This document shows positions 10,452-19,373 of a DNA stretch of 64,000 bases, one piece after another. Made by a program: the position numbers and the translations under genes. The notes under the pieces are model-generated. The model saw nothing but the letters and a program-made list of their open reading frames with translations. It was not told the origin of the DNA and did no database searches. Source of the stretch: Chroococcus sp. FPU101 (GTDB lineage Bacteria > Cyanobacteriota > Cyanobacteriia > Cyanobacteriales > Microcystaceae); NCBI RefSeq assembly GCF_017312365.1, contig NZ_BLJI01000008.1, forward strand, positions 97,374 through 161,373, in the 5' to 3' direction. Each line of letters begins with the position of its first letter. Position 1 is the stretch's first letter.

Positions 10452-10808
10452 CTATTCGGGTAAAACCTGACGGATTCGTTGTTCTAAACGTTCTAGGTCT
10501 AACCCCCCCTCATCGCGGGTAATGCGTCGTACTGTAGAATTGACATGACCTAACTCTAACAGCAAATCTTGAAGAATTTCCTGTTGTTGACGCGCTTGGG
10601 TGACTTCTTGTGGTTCTTGTACCAAATCGCGAATTAGGGTATCTTCAGCACGAGAGGCGATAATAGGTTGTATTTGTCCTTGAATATAAACAAAGCTTCT
10701 TCGTCCTGGCCCTCTGTCCTCATCTACGGGGATCACTGCTGTAACTTGATCCGAACGAATGTACTTACCGTAACCTAGGTGAACAAGTACTGATTGCTGT
10801 ATTTTCAT
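10452..10808 (-). CDS. small conserved protein, possibly RemA/DUF370-like
   Basis: This 118-residue protein is typical of a widespread cyanobacterial family. The N-terminal 60 residues (VLVHLGYGKYIRSDQVTAV, then a basic RGPGRRSFVYIQG turn) recall the RemA/DUF370 fold, a small DNA-binding regulator in Firmicutes. The C-terminal half is an acidic/glutamine-rich helix that could form a coiled coil (QARQQQEILQDLLLELGH). The RemA link is a weak similarity by eye and the function is unproven. It appears monocistronic and leftward. Confidence 0.65.
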   Translation of the reverse strand: MKIQQSVLVHLGYGKYIRSDQVTAVIPVDEDRGPGRRSFVYIQGQIQPIIASRAEDTLIRDLVQEPQEVTQARQQQEILQDLLLELGHVNSTVRRITRDEGGLDLERLEQRIRQVLPE

Positions 10809-11034
10809 GCTGCTCTCTTTTCTAACCTTCTTCTATTATACTTGTTTCAAAATGGCTTTTAGAGTATACACAGAGCGGTTTTCACTCTATTTACAGAGCA
10901 ATTACCACCCAGTGTTTTTATAAATCAAATAGCTTAACTTTCTCTAATCTCGATGAATACCTTGCTAGGAAAATTTAGTTTTTCTGGTCAGTCGAGGGAG
11001 TTTTTTTGGGAAATTTGATCTATTTGTTGACACT

Positions 11035-11054
11035 CCCCGCCATTTATGGTGGGG
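11035..11054 (-). repeat. terminal hairpin of an IS605/IS1341-type element
   Basis: CCCCGCCAT (11035-11043) pairs with ATGGTGGGG (11046-11054) around a two-base loop, just beyond the tnpB stop. A short hairpin at the element's right end is standard for IS200/IS605-group elements, where the end also encodes the 3' part of the guide (omega) RNA of TnpB. The element boundary is probably near TTGACACTCC around 11026-11036. Confidence 0.6.
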
Positions 11055-11064
11055 ATTCTTTGTT

Positions 11065-12018
11065 CTACGAAGTTACTTGCTCTGACACAATTACTTGAGC
11101 CAAAGTAGGGGTATCTTCTCCCAAAGCGTTTAGGCTGTTCTCCAACCAACTTCCTGTATGCCCTACAGTAGTTAATCCTTTCTTTAAAATGTTACGTGCA
11201 GCGTTTTCGTCACGGCAAATTGTTAAACCGCAACTGCATTGATGAGTAAGTGTTGACAAGGTTTTCTTGACTATATTTCCACAATTTGAACATTCTTGAC
11301 TTGTCCATTGTGGGGGAACAGCAATCGTTATTTTACCAAACTTAACTCCAAAATATTCAATCCATTTTCTGAGTTGATACCAACCTGCATCATTGATACT
11401 TTTTGCTAAATGATGATTTTTAACTAGATTCTTAATCTGTAAGTCTTCATAGGCGACAACATCGTTAGATGTCACTACGCAACGAGCTAATTTTTTGCTA
11501 TGTTCTTCACGCTGCCTACTTACCTTAAGATGCAACCTAGCTAATCTGTTTTTAGCTCTTAGATAGTTATTAGAAACGGGTTGACCTTTCTTGCTCCGTC
11601 CACATGGCGAGGAAACCTCGCCGTGGGCGGTGCGCTTCTTAAATTTACGAGAAACTTGCTTTTGTAGTTTCTTCAGACGCTTTTCGGCTTGACGGTAAAA
11701 TTTAGGATTTTCTTCTGTATGACCAAAATTATCGACATACAGAAATTTTAACCCTACATCTAAACCGACTGCTTTTCCTGTTGGCTCTGACTCTTGTTTT
11801 ACATCTACAGATATACAGAACTGACAATAGTAGCCATCTGCACGACGAATTAATCTAACTCGCTTTATATCAGATTCGTTGTAAAAATAGATGTCTCTTG
11901 AACCAACGAGCTTTAAACGCCCTATTCCCTTTTTATCAGTAAAAGTTAAATGCTTTTTAGTTTTTACATCTAGTTTCCATCCTGACTGTTTATACTCAAC
12001 TGAACGAGTATTTTTTTG
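11065..12018 (-). pseudogene. tnpB: TnpB (IS1341-type) RNA-guided nuclease, N-terminus lost to intron insertion and deletion
   Basis: About 318 codons of TnpB survive. The RuvC-like catalytic residues are all visible: Asp in AVGLDVGLKFLYVD, Glu in VVAYEDLQIKNLV and Asp in CRDENAARNIL. A four-Cys zinc finger is present (CSNCG...CSCG). The N-terminal wedge/REC region is missing because the coding sequence begins abruptly at the 3' end of a group II intron (KNTRSVEYKQSGWKLDVKTKK). An open frame reads through the intron end, adding foreign residues MSSSVLWGEGYGD. The missing exon is not found on the far side of the intron, so the element is dead. No tnpA is present. Confidence 0.85.
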
Positions 12019-12806
12019 TCGGGTAAGAGAGAATACGTCACCGTATCCCTCTCCCCACAGAACCGAACTTGACAATTTCTCATCATTCGGCTCTTACTCA
12101 TGACTAAATTTCCTGTGTAAGTTAATGTGGCAAGTCTTATGGACATGGACGAGGTTCGTTTCCTCATCTGTACCACCTTCTCGTACAGGTAGTTTGTGAT
12201 GTGTGTCCCATTCTTCACCATTGAGCAGATGTTCTCCACATACAGGGCATTTCCATCCTTGGTTTATTGCCACTTTTTGTAGTTTACTTCCGTCGCTGAA
12301 TCGTGTTCTACCATATCTGGTTAGCCTTTTCTCCCAGTAGTCCCTCATGTCTGGATCATCTGGTGATGTGTCCAGCTTGACTTTCACGTGTCTAACTATC
12401 GGGATTTTTGCTAGTTGTATGATGTTAATCAGTGTTTCTCTGCCCTTCCTATTTTTGGTTTTGGCTTTGAAAACCCAGTTGTCTCCTCCAACTCTTCCAA
12501 AATAGTAGTATCGTATCCATTTCGTTTTTCTTTTTCCATGTTTTTTCCTTGCCCATCTTAATAAAGGATGAACTAAGTCATGGTCAAGACTTGCGAATAT
12601 CTCTTTGGCTACGGAATGTTTGTAATAGTTACCCCATCCTCTAATTATTGGATTAAGATATCTTATAACGTCGGCGGCTTCAACATTAATGTGTGATTTT
12701 AACCACTCTTTAATCTCTCTGCGCTTTGCTATAACCTTTTCTTTTTGAGGCTTGATTAGGCATTTGCCATTGTAGCTTCTTACATTAAACCCCAAGAAGA
12801 GGAAAA
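12018..12806 (-). mobile_element. 3' fragment of a group II intron inserted in tnpB
   Basis: Reading leftward, the fragment holds the C-terminal part of an intron-encoded protein (to 12094). A canonical 34-nt domain V with the AGC triad (GAGCCG...CGGTTC) follows at 12093-12060. A domain VI-like stem (GGGATACGGTGACGTAT) and a 3' end at CCCGAC near 12018 complete it. Beyond that point tnpB sequence resumes, so the intron had inserted into tnpB. The 5' domains and the reverse transcriptase half are gone; the fragment is cut at about 12800-12806, next to the vapB start codon. Confidence 0.85.
12094..12806 (-). pseudogene. ltrA: group II intron reverse transcriptase/maturase, C-terminal part only
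   Basis: The surviving 233-odd residues begin within the reverse-transcriptase finger/palm end (FLGFNVRSYNGKCLIKP). They continue through the maturase X domain (VIRYLNPIIRGWGNYYKH) and end in an HNH endonuclease domain with zinc-ligand Cys pairs (CPVCGEHLL) and HHKLPVREGGTDEETNLV...HKTCH. The catalytic YADD box and everything before it are missing. No genuine start codon remains; a TTG at 12795 is only the first possible one. The stop falls directly before domain V, as expected for a protein encoded in intron domain IV. Confidence 0.85.
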
Positions 12807-12809
12807 AGG

Positions 12810-13046
12810 ATGGAAAGTATTCAATTAAAAACTCACGTTGGTCATGACGGATTGTTACAGATTAAGCTTCCTTCTGAGATAGCTGGCTTAGAGGTAGAAG
12901 TGGTGGTCATTTATCAGCCAGTGGACAAGACAGAAAAAAGAAGCTGGTCGCCAGGATTTTTTGAGAAGACATTTGGGGCTTGGGTTGGTGAACCAATGGT
13001 GAGAGAACCACAAGGAGAGTTCCCCCAAAGAGAACCCTTAGCATGA
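12810..13046 (+). CDS. vapB: VapB-type antitoxin
   Basis: This 78-residue protein has an N-terminal beta-rich, AbrB-like part (LLQIKLPSEIAGLEVEVVVIYQP) and a hydrophilic C-terminal tail that would wrap the toxin. A GGAAAAAGG box lies directly before the ATG. Its stop overlaps the PIN toxin start by 4 bp (ATGA), the normal arrangement for a translationally coupled toxin-antitoxin pair. The group II intron fragment ends within a few bases of the start, so the original promoter was probably replaced by intron DNA. Confidence 0.8.
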   Translation: MESIQLKTHVGHDGLLQIKLPSEIAGLEVEVVVIYQPVDKTEKRSWSPGFFEKTFGAWVGEPMVREPQGEFPQREPLA

Positions 13047-13442
13047 TTTACCTGTTGGATACCAATACCTGTATCGCCTATATTAATCGCCGTAATCTCT
13101 CAGTTAGAGAGCGTTTAAATGCTTTATCACCATTAGATGTAGCTCTTTGCGATGTGGTCAAGTACGAGCTTTACTATGGGGCTTATCGAAGTTCAAGACA
13201 ACAGGAAAATCTGGCTACTTTGAGAGAGTTTTTAGTGAGTTTGTCAGTTTACCTTTTGACGGTCAAGCGGCGGCGATTTGTGGTTACATTCGGGCTTCTT
13301 TAGCCGCTAATGGTACTCCGATTGGAGTTATGACATCCAAATTGCTGCGATCTCTTTGGCGAATAACTTGATTTTAGTTACTCATAATGTTGATGAATTT
13401 AGTCGAGTTGAAGGATTAATGATTGAAGATTGGGAAGTCTAA
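13043..13442 (+). pseudogene. vapC: VapC PIN-domain toxin with two frameshifts
   Basis: Three frames in succession give one VapC-like PIN ribonuclease. Frame one carries LLDTNTCIAYINRR (first catalytic Asp) and the Glu region in VVKYELYYGAYRSS. It shifts in a five-T run at 13229-13233 to FSEFVSLPFDGQAAAICG and IRASLAANGTPIG. A second shift at about 13328-13330 leads to YDIQIAAISLANNLILVTHN and the end FSRVEGLMIEDWEV. Each break is cured by adding one T. With both repaired it is a normal toxin of about 133 residues. Inactivation is plausible, but base-calling errors in T runs are an equally good explanation. Confidence 0.85.
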
Positions 13443-13697
13443 TTAACATGAGTTCGGGATAAGAAAACAAAGAAAAGGAAATACTCAGCATCTTTGTTAT
13501 ACACATAGTTTAAAAACTTTATTTTGTGACGTTGATGATGATTGCCAAAATTTATAACGGTTAAGTTTTTTTCTCTTTGCCATCTTGGAGTTGTATAAAT
13601 TCTTTGGTAGTATCCATAAAAATTTACTGATTTTGTATAAATTTAAGTCAAGAATAGGATGCACTATTTAAGCAAAAAATACATCCTAAACTTTTAA

Positions 13698-16568
13698 TTA
13701 AAGCTTTCCTTGCAATGCAGCATTACACCGTTCGCAAATCGTTGGATCATCTGGGAATTCTCCAACATGAATCGAATAATTCCAACACCGATCGCATTTT
13801 ACCCCATCTGCTTTGACAATTCCTACAGCAACGAGATCTGACTCACCTTGATAGTCTGTTTGTTTAATTGCATCCATCGAGTCTACTAACTCAACCTGGG
13901 AAGATAAAAACAGATAACGCAGTTCGTCAACACGATTACCCGATAAACTATCAGCAGGATTAAAATTCGCTAATTGTTGTTTTAAATCCTGATCCGATAC
14001 ATAAAGTAAGGTTTTTGCGTCTAATGATGCACCAATCATTTTATTAGTCCGCGCTTGTTCCATCACTTTATTAACTTCTGTTCGAATTTGACGAAATTTA
14101 GCCCATTTTATGGCTAATTCTGGATTATTCCACTGGGAATCAAGTTTAACCCAACCTGACTCAAAAACTGATTGATAGGGTGTCGAGTATGGAATATATT
14201 GCCAAATGTCCTCCGCTAAATGGGATAAGACAGGTGCGATCGCTTTAGCTAAACATTCGAGTGCTACTGCATAAACTGTCTGACAACTGCGACGACGAGG
14301 GGAGTTAAGATCAGAAATATATAATCTATCTTTAGCAATGTCGATATAAAAGTTAGACAGATCAACTACACAGAAATTTTGTACAGTTTGGAAGAAACGG
14401 AAAAACTGAAAACTCGAATAAGCATCCGTCACTTCTGTAAAAACTTCCGAGATGCGATGCAACATATATCGATCCATCTCTGGTAATTCTTCGTAAGGAA
14501 TTGTGTGTTTTGCTGGATCAAAATCATGTAAGCTTCCGAGTAAGAATTTAGCTGTATTGCGGATTTTATTACGAACATCAACTAATTGCTTGAGTATATT
14601 TTGACCGAAAGCTACATCAGAAGTATAGTCTACCGAAGACACCCATAAACGGATAATATCTGCACCATAAGCAGGTTCTTTTTCCTTGTTTTTGCCACCG
14701 TTGATGATGGTTAATGGATCAAAAATATTGCCCTCGGACTTACTCATTTTACGGCCTTGTTCATCTAAGATAAAACCATGAGTTAACACTGTCTGATAGG
14801 GTGAAATCTCATTTGCGGCAACACTGGTTAAAAGACTTGACTGAAACCACCCGCGATGTTGATCCGATCCTTCTAAATAGATATCCACTGGATATTTTAA
14901 CTCAGGCCGAGCATCTGTAACAGCCGCCCAAGAGGAACCCGAATCGAACCAAACATCCATTGTATCGGTACCTTTGCGGTAGGTATGTCCATTATTTCGA
15001 TAGCTTTCGGGTAACAATTCTTCTACTGAAAGTTCCCACCAAGCATCAGACCCTTTTTCTGCAAAAATAGTTTGTACATGGTTGATGGTTTCTTCCGTCA
15101 TTAAAGGTTCGTTAGTTGCCTCATCATAAAAAACTGGAATAGGAACTCCCCAACTACGCTGACGAGAGATGCACCAATCAGAGCGATCGCTTACCATAGG
15201 AGTAATACGGTTTTCTCCTTGTGCAGGTATCCATTTTACTGTTTTAATTGCTGCTAGTGCTTCTTCTCTAAACCCTTCTACGGATGCAAACCATTGTTCA
15301 GTTGCACGAAAAATCGTCGGTTTTTTGGTTCTCCAGTCATACGGATATTTATGTTCATAAGATTCTTCTTTGAGTAATGAACCTTTTTCTTGTAGTGCAT
15401 TGATAATCACTTCATTTGCATCTTTAAGAACATTCAAACCCTCAAATGGCCCTGCTTCTGCGGTAAAATTCCCTTTATCATCAACAGGAGAAAGAATCGG
15501 TAAACCGTAGCGTTGTCCTACGATATAATCTTCTTGTCCGTGTCCTGGTGCGGTATGAACCAAACCTGTACCCGAATCTGTTGTAACATAATCTCCACCG
15601 ATCACAATTTCACTTTCTCTGTCAAATAAAGGATGACGATAGGTGGTATGTTCTAACTCTTTTCCTTGGAGGGTTGCTTTGACTGTTAAAGAAGTATTAA
15701 AGGTTTCCGATAGTTTTTCAACTAAATCTACTGCAACGATGAGATATTTATAATTAGAAATTGGCTCACTTGATTCTACTACAGCGTACTTTAGATCTGG
15801 ATTTAGAGCAACCGCTAAATTACCTGGTAATGTCCAAGGGGTCGTTGTCCAAATTGCTACACCCAAATCAGGAAGAAACGGGGTTAAAATTTCTGTAGAT
15901 GCTTTAGTGACGGGGAATGCTGCATAAACACTCCTTGAGGTATGACCCTCTGGATATTCTAACTCTGCTTCAGCAAGTGCCGTTTGTGAACTTGGACTCC
16001 AGTGAACAGGTTTTAGTCCGCGATAGATATATCCCTTGAGTACCATTTGTCCAAAAACACCAATTTGTGCCGCTTCGTATTCGGGACTCATCGTTAAATA
16101 GGGGTGATCCCAGTCTCCCCAGACTCCAAACCTTTTAAAAGCTTCACCCTGTACTTTTTGCGTCTGGAGGGCAAAATCACGCGCCCTGTGACGTAATTTG
16201 AGAGGGGTTAAGCCTTCTCTTTCCTCTTTTTTCATACTTTGCAGTACTTTAAGTTCGATAGGGAGTCCATGACAGTCCCAACCTGGTACATAGCGAACTT
16301 TGTATCCTTGCAGTAATTTGTATTTATTAATAATATCTTTGAGGATTTTGTTTAGCGCATGGCCCATATGTACGGCACCATTCGCATAGGGTGGGCCATC
16401 GTGTAAAATAAAGAGTTCATTAGGGTTATTCTGTGACAATTTCTCATAAATCTGGTTTTCTTTCCAAAATTGTTGAATCTCTGGTTCTCGCTTGGCTGCA
16501 TTCGCCCGCATATCAAATTTCGTCTGGGGCAAGTTTACGGTGTCTTTGTAACTCTTTGCGTCTGTCAC
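13698..16568 (-). CDS. ileS: isoleucyl-tRNA synthetase
   Basis: This full-length 956-residue class I synthetase charges tRNA-Ile. It has the HIGH-type motif GAVHMGHALNKILKD, the editing (CP1) domain with TTPWTLPGN and the DSGTGLVHTAPGHG segment, and the KMSKS loop in GRKMSKSEGN. The C-terminal zinc-binding module is CDRCWNYS...CERCNAAL, typical of the bacterial eukaryote-unlike type. The zinc-containing form is the ordinary, mupirocin-sensitive type. It is monocistronic and leftward; its 5' region is shared with the divergent GUN4 gene. Confidence 0.99.
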   Translation of the reverse strand: MTDAKSYKDTVNLPQTKFDMRANAAKREPEIQQFWKENQIYEKLSQNNPNELFILHDGPPYANGAVHMGHALNKILKDIINKYKLLQGYKVRYVPGWDCHGLPIELKVLQSMKKEEREGLTPLKLRHRARDFALQTQKVQGEAFKRFGVWGDWDHPYLTMSPEYEAAQIGVFGQMVLKGYIYRGLKPVHWSPSSQTALAEAELEYPEGHTSRSVYAAFPVTKASTEILTPFLPDLGVAIWTTTPWTLPGNLAVALNPDLKYAVVESSEPISNYKYLIVAVDLVEKLSETFNTSLTVKATLQGKELEHTTYRHPLFDRESEIVIGGDYVTTDSGTGLVHTAPGHGQEDYIVGQRYGLPILSPVDDKGNFTAEAGPFEGLNVLKDANEVIINALQEKGSLLKEESYEHKYPYDWRTKKPTIFRATEQWFASVEGFREEALAAIKTVKWIPAQGENRITPMVSDRSDWCISRQRSWGVPIPVFYDEATNEPLMTEETINHVQTIFAEKGSDAWWELSVEELLPESYRNNGHTYRKGTDTMDVWFDSGSSWAAVTDARPELKYPVDIYLEGSDQHRGWFQSSLLTSVAANEISPYQTVLTHGFILDEQGRKMSKSEGNIFDPLTIINGGKNKEKEPAYGADIIRLWVSSVDYTSDVAFGQNILKQLVDVRNKIRNTAKFLLGSLHDFDPAKHTIPYEELPEMDRYMLHRISEVFTEVTDAYSSFQFFRFFQTVQNFCVVDLSNFYIDIAKDRLYISDLNSPRRRSCQTVYAVALECLAKAIAPVLSHLAEDIWQYIPYSTPYQSVFESGWVKLDSQWNNPELAIKWAKFRQIRTEVNKVMEQARTNKMIGASLDAKTLLYVSDQDLKQQLANFNPADSLSGNRVDELRYLFLSSQVELVDSMDAIKQTDYQGESDLVAVGIVKADGVKCDRCWNYSIHVGEFPDDPTICERCNAALQGKL

Positions 16569-16724
16569 AGTTCTAATAGAAGTTCGTTATAGGGTTTACT
16601 CTTTATTCATGATATTACACAGGGCTTCAATTCCGCTTCGAGTAAAGAACTGAAAGTAATCTTATGAAAATTTAGCTACAATGGGTAGTAAAAATATTGT
16701 GGATGTAATTAATAGGCTACCAAA

Positions 16725-17351
16725 ATGAATTTTTTTGATTTTTTATCGACTGGTGTGACTTTATTAGGACTGAAAGATAAAATTGTTAATGGGTGGGATA
16801 AAAGAAAAAAGCGAAAGAAATTATCTTTACTTACTATACAGAATGAAAGCATTAATTATAAACCACTTAAGAATTGGTTAATAGCTCAGGAATGGGAAGC
16901 TGCAAATCAAGAAACAAAAAGAATCATTTTATTACTTAAAAAAGATATTGCATCAGCGACTATTTTAGGTAATTGGGGAATAGAATATTTATTCAAACAA
17001 CATCATGAGCATTTACTTCATATAAATAAATTATGGATGGATGCTAGTGATAATCATTTTGGATTCACTTCTCAACTAGAAACTTGGAGAGACTTGGGAG
17101 GTGTAATTAATTGGCGGACTTATTACCAGTTAACAGACTGTTTTGGCTGGACAGCATCGCAAAAATTAAAAGAATTAAAATATTCACTAAATACTCCAAA
17201 AGGGCATTTACCTACATTACCTTTTTCACGCCCCTTTCATGAAAATAGAGTAAGTCTACCTTATTGCGATGGTTTAACTAGAGGAATTCTAATTAAAAAT
17301 CCTCCAGTTTTGTATTTTTTAAAAAATTTTGAATCTTTTAGTAATATATAA
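16725..17351 (+). CDS. GUN4-domain protein
   Basis: This 208-residue protein carries a GUN4-like porphyrin-binding domain in residues about 45-175. Diagnostic pieces are YKPLKNWLIAQEWEAANQET, LLHINKLWMDASDNHFGFT, the Trp-containing FGWTA turn, and SLNTPKGHLP near the end. The genuine Gun4 activates magnesium chelatase in chlorophyll synthesis. Cyanobacteria have several extra GUN4-domain proteins, often linked to signalling domains, and this one has only a short basic N-terminal extension (DKRKKRKKL). It is AT-rich compared with ileS. I would not call it the chelatase activator itself. Confidence 0.8.
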   Translation: MNFFDFLSTGVTLLGLKDKIVNGWDKRKKRKKLSLLTIQNESINYKPLKNWLIAQEWEAANQETKRIILLLKKDIASATILGNWGIEYLFKQHHEHLLHINKLWMDASDNHFGFTSQLETWRDLGGVINWRTYYQLTDCFGWTASQKLKELKYSLNTPKGHLPTLPFSRPFHENRVSLPYCDGLTRGILIKNPPVLYFLKNFESFSNI

Positions 17352-17381
17352 AGATAAAATAAGCTAAAAAAAATTTTTTAT

Positions 17382-17768
17382 TTACCATTCAACTGTAACA
17401 GGATAGTTTTCAAATACTGGATCACGACTTACTAATACTGCTCTTTCTGATATAGCTTGAGCAATTAGTAAACGGTCAAATGGATCTTTGTGATGGAGCG
17501 GTAGACTATTCAAAGATAATACATGATTTAGAGTAATGGGTAAAATTGCTAGATTATTAATCTGTTGCTGATTATTAAGTATGTCTGATAGAGATTCATT
17601 GAGTATGAGCTTGCCGAGTTGCACTTTAATTTGAATTTCCCAAGCACTAGCAACACTAAATAGTAGACTATGTGTTGAATCATTGCAAAGCTCTAAAGCT
17701 CGTTGTGATAATTGTACCGATTGACTATTCCACCAAATAAAAGTATGAGTATCTAATAAAAGCTTCAT
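17382..17768 (-). CDS. PIN-domain toxin of a type II toxin-antitoxin pair
   Basis: Starting at the inner ATG (17768) gives 128 residues beginning MKLLLDTHTFIWW. The PIN acidic residues are visible: Asp in LLLDTHTF, Glu in SAWEIQIK, Asp in HKDPFDRLLIAQA and the final VSRDPVFENY. It overlaps the antitoxin stop by 4 bp, the coupled arrangement of such pairs. It is presumably an endoribonuclease that cleaves tRNA or mRNA when freed from its antitoxin. All catalytic residues are present, unlike in the broken vapC at 13 kb. Confidence 0.88.
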   Translation of the reverse strand: MKLLLDTHTFIWWNSQSVQLSQRALELCNDSTHSLLFSVASAWEIQIKVQLGKLILNESLSDILNNQQQINNLAILPITLNHVLSLNSLPLHHKDPFDRLLIAQAISERAVLVSRDPVFENYPVTVEW

Positions 17769-18007
17769 TCTTCCCCTAACCAAAATTCATCGGGTAGCGG
17801 TTCATCAAAATCTTTACTCATGATAATCGCATTGGGATGTAAGTCTTGTTTTCGGGGAGAATTAGAATTAAATGGATTAATAGAAATTATACGCGCTAAG
17901 GGGATATTTCCATTAGTTAATACTATTTCTGTATCTTCTTTTAGAAGTGATAGTAATTCTTTGATGCTCATCTGAGCTTCAGCTATATCAATTATTTGAG
18001 TCAACAT
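17765..18007 (-). CDS. Phd/YefM-like antitoxin partner of the PIN toxin
   Basis: This 80-residue protein has the Phd/YefM-style N-terminus (IDIAEAQMSIKELLSLLKEDTEIVLTNGNIPLARI), in which a regulatory helix precedes a beta hairpin that dimerises and binds the operator. The acidic C-terminal tail (FDEPLPDEFWLGEE) would neutralise the toxin. It is first in the leftward pair and probably represses its own promoter in the roughly 110 bp before the divergent gene at 18120. Confidence 0.8.
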   Translation of the reverse strand: MLTQIIDIAEAQMSIKELLSLLKEDTEIVLTNGNIPLARIISINPFNSNSPRKQDLHPNAIIMSKDFDEPLPDEFWLGEE

Positions 18008-18119
18008 TATACAAATATGAGAATTTATCTTAAATCTATCCTACCTAAATTTTAAAGCTAGTGATCGTTTTTTTGTTTGTTTTGGGAACCCTATTAATAA
18101 TTTAATCACGGGGTTCAAG

Positions 18120-18518
18120 ATGAAAGATTTTCTAACAGGTTTAAATAACCATATCTATCAACAAGATGACTTAAGTAACAATTGGAGAAAAGCTATTAAT
18201 TTAGGAACAGCGCGTACAGGGAAACAATTTAGTATTAATGGGTTTTTGGGTGGTGTCAACCGCAGAGATATTTATGATAGTGTCGATCGTCTTCAATTTA
18301 ATGTTAACAGAAATTTACATTTAGAACTCGATACCGATCCCAGTGTAATTACTGAATTAGTTCGGTTTGAAAGAGGTCAAGCTTTTGTGGTCGATTCCAT
18401 TGAGTACGGAGAAAGCTTATCATTAAATTTATCACCTGGCCGTTATGGTTTAAGCTTTTTTGTAGAAGGTGATTTGATTAATTATCACGTTAATGCTCAA
18501 TTTTCATCGATTTTCTAA
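18120..18518 (+). CDS. hypothetical protein, possible pre-peptidase C-terminal-like beta fold
   Basis: This 132-residue protein has no signal peptide or membrane segment. The pattern of short strands (INLGTARTGKQFSINGFLGG, DRLQFNVNRNLHLELD, SLNLSPGRYGLSFFVEGD) resembles the bacterial pre-peptidase C-terminal beta-sandwich found at the ends of secreted cyanobacterial proteins, here as a stand-alone unit. I do not recognise a specific family. Its last 15 bp overlap the end of nagB on the other strand. Confidence 0.6.
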   Translation: MKDFLTGLNNHIYQQDDLSNNWRKAINLGTARTGKQFSINGFLGGVNRRDIYDSVDRLQFNVNRNLHLELDTDPSVITELVRFERGQAFVVDSIEYGESLSLNLSPGRYGLSFFVEGDLINYHVNAQFSSIF

Positions 18519-19292
18519 TAAACTAGCTGAATAAGTATCCAAAAATAAATGAGCATCAGGATGATGTCGTAAAATAGAGACAGGATAAGAAACGGTAATC
18601 TTTTCTTCTAATGCTGTTTTAACAATTTCTGCTTTACTGATACCTGATGCTAAACAAATAATTTTTTTAGCGGATAAGATGGTAGGAATAGTGAGGGTAT
18701 AAGCATATTGAGGAACTGCATCAATTTCAGGAAAGTTATTTTGTTTAACTTGTGTTTGTCGGGTCGATTCTTCTAATTTAACTAATTTTACCCAATGAGG
18801 GTCATCAAAATTAGCAACACTCGGTTCATTAAACGCAATATGACCATTTTGACCAATACCGAGGAAACATAAATCTATAGGTTGTTTGTTTAATAGATTA
18901 GCATAGCGATCGCATTCTATAATTGGTTCAGTCGCATCACCTTTGATGTAGTGAAAATGCTTTGGTTTAACTCTTTTTTCAACCCGTTCTCGCAGATAAT
19001 AACAAAAACTAGCAGTATTTTCCGCTTCCACACCGAGATATTCATCTAAATGAAATAATACTAGACGTGACCAGTCTACCCCACCTAAATCAATTAGCGC
19101 ATCTAAAAATTGTATCTGAGTATTTCCTGTTGCTAAAAGTAGTCTTGCTTCAGTTTGTTGGTCTAGAATACTAATAAGATATTCTCTGACAATTTGAGCC
19201 GCACCTTGAGCAAGTTCAACCTCACTAGGATAGATATTAACCGACAATTGATTAATTTGAAAGGTTTTAGGAGTATTGCTAATAAGCATCAT
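18504..19292 (-). CDS. nagB: glucosamine-6-phosphate deaminase/isomerase family protein
   Basis: This 262-residue protein belongs to the NagB/6-phosphogluconolactonase fold. NagB-like features are LLLATGNTQIQFLDAL, the catalytic Asp region LVLFHLDEYLG, and GIGQNGHIAFNEP, where the His is the ring-opening residue. The enzyme converts glucosamine-6-phosphate to fructose-6-phosphate and ammonia. The matching deacetylase nagA lies 17 kb away in this window. The start could be either of the first two Met codons. Confidence 0.93.
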   Translation of the reverse strand: MMLISNTPKTFQINQLSVNIYPSEVELAQGAAQIVREYLISILDQQTEARLLLATGNTQIQFLDALIDLGGVDWSRLVLFHLDEYLGVEAENTASFCYYLRERVEKRVKPKHFHYIKGDATEPIIECDRYANLLNKQPIDLCFLGIGQNGHIAFNEPSVANFDDPHWVKLVKLEESTRQTQVKQNNFPEIDAVPQYAYTLTIPTILSAKKIICLASGISKAEIVKTALEEKITVSYPVSILRHHPDAHLFLDTYSASLLENR

Positions 19293-19373
19293 TGAAGGAA
19301 TCTAAATCTTATCTAAGTTTAACAAGGCTAATAATCAGTAGAATATCATATATACTTTATCCAAGATAAACCG

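Noticed and set aside
11065..12075. 336-codon TnpB reading starting MSSSVLWGEGYGD
   Set aside because: The first residues are translated intron domain V/VI sequence, not TnpB; the real gene body begins near 12018.
11970..12239. 89-codon leftward frame overlapping the intron 3' end
   Set aside because: It crosses domain V and the maturase end in the wrong frame; no family match.
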